Part shown: piece after piece, positions 34,422 to 36,153 of the stretch
How positions within the stretch are numbered: position 1 is the stretch's first letter
Layout of the letters: every line of letters starts with the position of its first letter
Source: a bacterium
Lineage (GTDB): Bacteria > UBA10199 > 2-02-FULL-44-16 > JAAZCA01
Direction: 5' to 3'
DNA length: 36,153 bases
NCBI GenBank assembly: GCA_041648665.1
Contig: JBAZOP010000029.1
Span: forward strand, 1 to 36,153
Notes under the pieces: model-generated
Told to the model about the DNA's origin: nothing
What the model saw: only the letters and a program-made list of their open reading frames with translations
The model's database searches: none
Program-made: the position numbers and the translations under genes

Positions 34422-35867
34422 ATGTCCATGATGAGCTTCAGACCGGTCAGCGTGACCCTGCCGTCAGGTGTTTTTCCGGGTGAGTTTCGCTTTATCTCAA
34501 ATTGCGGTCCCGGCGAGAACGGGGCTGCCGCCCGTACAGGCCTGCTCATGATCAAGGGCCAGGAGCGGATGGTCCGGACGTTGTCCGGTGCACTTGACTG
34601 CTCTTTTATGAAGAAAAGGTTCGATACGCTCAAGCTGCTCGAACGCCTGGGGTTCAAGGTGGTTCCCTTTTATGGAATGATGGAATTGGACAGCCGTCCG
34701 CTGTTTTTTCTCCATGACCTGCGCGAAGGCAAAAGGATAGAACTCTACGACGAGGAATACATTTGTAATAATCAGAGAGTCAGGAACCCTATCGGCAAAA
34801 AGATAATAAGATCCAACGCACAAGAGGTCTTTAATAATCTGACGAATGCAAATCAGGTCAATCTGCAAATGATGCGTACGCACCTTCTGCAAGACGCCTA
34901 TGACATATATTTTGGTGCTTTGGTCCGTGGTAATCCACATACGATTACACGCGACCCCAGGACCAACGAGGGGGATGTCTTCGTTACCGACGTAAGTGAG
35001 TTCAGGATGTTTAAAAACGAGTATAATTCGGCGATTGATCCTGAGGATGCCGTCCGGTTGCCGGATGTGCAGATCGCATCCGCGTTCAGTGCCTTGCTCG
35101 CGAATTTTCATCCTGCGATGAGTGCAGAGGAACTCCTCAATCGTTTTCGCGAGGAGAATGCCCTCAAGGCTGACTTCATGGAAGCGGCATTCAAGGCGGT
35201 TGTAGGTATTTCTTTTCACAAAGGTGAGCCTTTCGTTCCGTCCACGAATGCGGAATGGGCGAGGCGAATATTTCCAAAGAACACCTTCTCGGATGTGATG
35301 ATGCAGTCAAAGCTCCATCTGGCGAATGTCGCGAAGAGTTTTGAATATTATACCGGCATGAAACTCTTCGATGTCACAAGACAGGCCCGCGACAGATTCA
35401 TTTCCGGGGCCGATCTCATGCTCGGCGTGGATTTCGCTTACATGGCGGCGCTGGACAATCGGGTTATGTACATCGATGCGCTGAGAAAGTCGGTGGATGC
35501 AAAAGGTCCGCTCCCGCAACAGGACGACCGAATCGCTTTTGCAGAGGACGGATTCCCCGCGATGTTGTTCTTCGAGCGATTCGACGAACCGATAAATGAA
35601 CGGCATGTGGTGCAGATCAAGGGCGAGGATGGTCATGTCCTGGATGTGGAGTTCGATTGGGAGACCGCCATGAGGGTGGAGGCAGGCGGTTATCTGCCGC
35701 ACGTCGAGCCGGGACAGATCAAGGGGCTTTCATTGAATGGGAGGCCGGTCCGCGGATTCGATGCCGCAAAAGTCAAAATCAGGAAGAGAACAATTCAGCT
35801 CCCGCCCCCGCCCCCGATAGATAAGCTCTCTTATTCTTACGAAGGAAAACGTATTTATCGCAAATAG
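34422..35867 (+). CDS. Orphan protein, possibly kinase-fold
   Basis: A 481-residue soluble protein of unknown family. The N-terminal 230 residues include 'LLMIKGQERMVRTLSGALD', 'LERLGFKVVPFYGMMELDSRPLFFLHDLREG' and later 'GALVRGNPHTITRDP' and 'VFVTDVSEFRMFK', an order that loosely recalls the beta-lobe, hinge, catalytic loop and DFG-like strand of protein-kinase-like folds. This is a guess from pattern. The C terminus has a basic 'KVKIRKRTIQLPPPPP' segment. GAGGTGG lies 5 bases before ATG 34422, which decides against the GTG at 34416; ATG 34428 is possible. GC is lower than in the neighbouring genes in its middle part. It has its own promoter-like sequence. Confidence 0.72.
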   Translation: MSMMSFRPVSVTLPSGVFPGEFRFISNCGPGENGAAARTGLLMIKGQERMVRTLSGALDCSFMKKRFDTLKLLERLGFKVVPFYGMMELDSRPLFFLHDLREGKRIELYDEEYICNNQRVRNPIGKKIIRSNAQEVFNNLTNANQVNLQMMRTHLLQDAYDIYFGALVRGNPHTITRDPRTNEGDVFVTDVSEFRMFKNEYNSAIDPEDAVRLPDVQIASAFSALLANFHPAMSAEELLNRFREENALKADFMEAAFKAVVGISFHKGEPFVPSTNAEWARRIFPKNTFSDVMMQSKLHLANVAKSFEYYTGMKLFDVTRQARDRFISGADLMLGVDFAYMAALDNRVMYIDALRKSVDAKGPLPQQDDRIAFAEDGFPAMLFFERFDEPINERHVVQIKGEDGHVLDVEFDWETAMRVEAGGYLPHVEPGQIKGLSLNGRPVRGFDAAKVKIRKRTIQLPPPPPIDKLSYSYEGKRIYRK

Positions 35868-36153
35868 CCGCAAGCGTCGTCCTGAGGATTGGCCTTGATA
35901 TCCAGGGCATATTTAGGCAGATAGGGGCAACAAGGGGACTGTCCCGGTGAGAAGTCATAGGGGACAGTCCGCGGCGGGCTGAGGATACCTGTGATACATT
36001 AGCGGCCTGTCCCCGGTAAGACCTTTGTCGTCGTGAAGCTCTTTGAGACTCAAGATGTCAGCAGACGGAACGAATCGGCGCGCTCTTCTCGCTATCGCTC
36101 CTCGCCTCAAACGCCGTCTCGTCGCGGGCTTCTCCTCGGCCGGGTCATATAGG
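35868..36153. other. Right-end non-coding region
   Basis: This is the longest gene-free stretch. It holds the GGGGACAG repeat cluster and then about 140 bases of GC-rich sequence in which I see no convincing open reading frame, RNA gene or terminator. A gene that continues beyond the window edge could start here. Confidence 0.5.
35934..36014. repeat. REP-like cluster of GGGGAC(A/T)G inverted repeats
   Basis: GGGGACTGTCCC (35934-35945), GGGGACAGTCC (35960-35970) and the inverted CCTGTCCCC (36006-36014) are closely related units; GGGGACAG at 35960-35967 and CTGTCCCC at 36007-36014 are exact inverted copies. This pattern is known from REP elements moved by REP-associated tyrosine (IS200-like) transposases. 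No transposase gene is inside the window. Confidence 0.55.

Overview
The window looks like a chromosomal segment of a Gram-negative, GC-rich bacterium. Outer-membrane life is indicated by a porin-like beta-barrel protein ending in Phe, a lipobox lipoprotein, a prepilin peptidase and an ExeA/GspA-type ATPase. The gene set (non-mevalonate isoprenoid genes, GatCAB with mtnA, TPR proteins beside an ExeA-type ATPase) would fit a deltaproteobacteria-like lineage, but that placement is inference. No rRNA, tRNA, CRISPR array or transposase gene was seen. No gene-free stretch exceeds 300 bases; the longest is the last 286 bases.

Left flank (1-5427, + strand): the 3' end of ispD, then ispF, cysS and uvrB run as a tight unit, followed by a lipoprotein gene whose product carries Cys-pair repeats.

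Central island (about 5428-20900): fifteen genes with lower GC than the flanks, split into four transcription blocks. They encode a sugar-nucleotide epimerase, a Cys-rich orphan, a SAM methyltransferase, three radical-SAM enzymes, a secreted orphan, four glycosyltransferases (three GT4-like and one GT28-like), a membrane-anchored orphan, a deacetylase-like protein, a 93-residue orphan and an MsbA-type ABC exporter. The likely output is an unusual exported glycan, glycolipid or glycosylated metabolite, built in the cytoplasm, tailored by radical chemistry and methylation, and moved out by the ABC protein. The product cannot be named from sequence. No initiating phosphoglycosyltransferase, polymerase or Wzx flippase lies in the window. 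Two divergent arms start from one interlocked promoter region at about 15003-15047.

Right flank of the island (20901-24427, + strand): a porin gene with its own promoter and a strong terminator, then uvrC lacking its usual C-terminal helix-hairpin-helix domain, then an 82-residue orphan closed by two tandem hairpins. The island therefore lies between uvrB and uvrC.

Housekeeping block (24442-29064, - strand): a zinc-ribbon protein, gatC, gatA, gatB and mtnA form a leftward operon for indirect aminoacyl-tRNA synthesis plus methionine salvage.

Secretion/pilus-associated block (29169-33301, + strand): a prepilin peptidase, a small XRE regulator behind an AT-rich operator-like region, two TPR proteins and an ExeA-like AAA ATPase. 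Two orphan genes (33390-34337 and 34422-35867) follow. The right edge carries short GGGGACAG-type inverted repeats that resemble REP elements.
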